Of a stretch of 38,825 nt of DNA, positions 38,724 through 38,825 are shown one piece after another. The stretch lies in assembly GCF_009856825.1 (NCBI RefSeq), contig NZ_WVTD01000024.1, forward strand, positions 1-38,825, written 5' to 3'. Each line of letters starts with the position of its first letter. Position 1 is the first letter of the stretch. A program made the translations under genes and the position numbers. Below the pieces are notes generated by a model, which searched no databases, was not told the origin of the DNA, and saw only the letters and a list, made by a program, of their open reading frames with translations. Source of the stretch: Novosphingobium silvae (GTDB lineage Bacteria > Pseudomonadota > Alphaproteobacteria > Sphingomonadales > Sphingomonadaceae).

Positions 38724-38825
38724 TCTGATTCAGCCTGGATACGGAAAGAAGGCGGTCAGCGACGATGGCGATGCGACGTGATGGTGATGTGCAGGCGGAT
38801 CTGATCGTGTCGTGGTCAGATATAC
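38719..38825 (+). mobile_element. Left end of an insertion sequence (transposase start, cut by window edge)
   Basis: Directly after the helicase loses its frame, a new open frame begins at ATG 38765 (or 38771) and reads MAMRRDGDVQADLIVSWSDI to the window end. That opening resembles, from memory, IS1182-like (IS5/IS4 superfamily) transposases of sphingomonads, which continue with a PRSPGHxFY motif beyond this window. TGTGATCTGATTCAGCC at 38719-38735 is the likely left terminal repeat. Without the right end I cannot show the repeat pair or the target duplication. Confidence 0.5.
38765..38825 (+). CDS. Transposase N-terminus, partial
   Basis: Twenty codons to the end of the window, beginning MAMRRDGDVQADLIVSWSDI. 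Assigned to an IS1182-like transposase by remembered similarity of its opening residues and by its position at the break of the helicase gene. No catalytic residue is included in the window, so family and intactness are open. Confidence 0.45.
   Translation, partial: MAMRRDGDVQADLIVSWSDI

Noticed and set aside
1..38825. CRISPR arrays, tRNA or rRNA genes
   Set aside because: No regularly spaced repeat-spacer units, cloverleaf-like sequence or ribosomal RNA segment was seen on either strand.

Overview
The window looks like the backbone of a large, low-copy, self-transmissible plasmid of an alphaproteobacterium, most probably a sphingomonad (Sphingomonas/Sphingobium/Novosphingobium group). The support is the high GC content, a RepC and a RepA-type initiator side by side, ParA partition, and a compact F-type type IV secretion operon that carries a DsbC-like protein and an S26 peptidase. 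The host assignment rests on gene content and remembered similarity, not on a search.

Layout. (1) 1-7849, mostly minus strand: a truncated methyltransferase/Strawberry-notch helicase (DarB-like), a RES/ParS-type toxin-antitoxin pair, a CHC2/TOPRIM protein, a ParG-like ribbon-helix-helix protein, ParA, a roughly 520-base intergenic region rich in short repeats (candidate partition site), and a 423-residue Cys-motif protein of unknown function. (2) 7959-13031, replication and control: a VirB1-like lytic transglycosylase (plus strand), RepA, a first iteron cluster, RepC, a candidate antisense RNA, a second cluster of the same iteron, an XRE-type regulator and a possible ribbon-helix-helix protein. 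(3) 13212-32991, plus strand: an operator-like array followed by an uninterrupted transfer operon, traA-L-E-K-B-dsbC-V-C-orf-trbI-traF(S26)-traW-orf-traU-trbC-traN-wHTH-small orf-traF-traH-traG, with most junctions overlapping. No relaxase or coupling protein (TraI, TraD) lies in the window. (4) 32994-33549: two small minus-strand genes. (5) 33918-38825, cargo: an unknown protein with an XRE-ImmA/IrrE partner, then an overlapping OLD-family nuclease and UvrD-like helicase pair of the Gabija (class 2 OLD) type. The helicase is cut short where what looks like the start of a transposase begins.

How it fits together. RepA and RepC appear to share one 18-base iteron family placed in two clusters either side of repC. 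A predicted antisense RNA opposite the repC leader would give repABC-style copy control. ParA and its RHH partner, with the TAGGC array upstream, would give segregation, and the RES toxin pair would add post-segregational killing. The tra operon builds an F-like pilus and envelope channel whose Cys-rich parts (TraN, TraU, TraH) probably depend on the encoded DsbC-like and TraF thioredoxin-fold proteins. The accessory genes suggest anti-restriction (DarB-like) and anti-phage (Gabija-like) cargo. Both are damaged at the two ends of the window, so mobile elements have trimmed both flanks.
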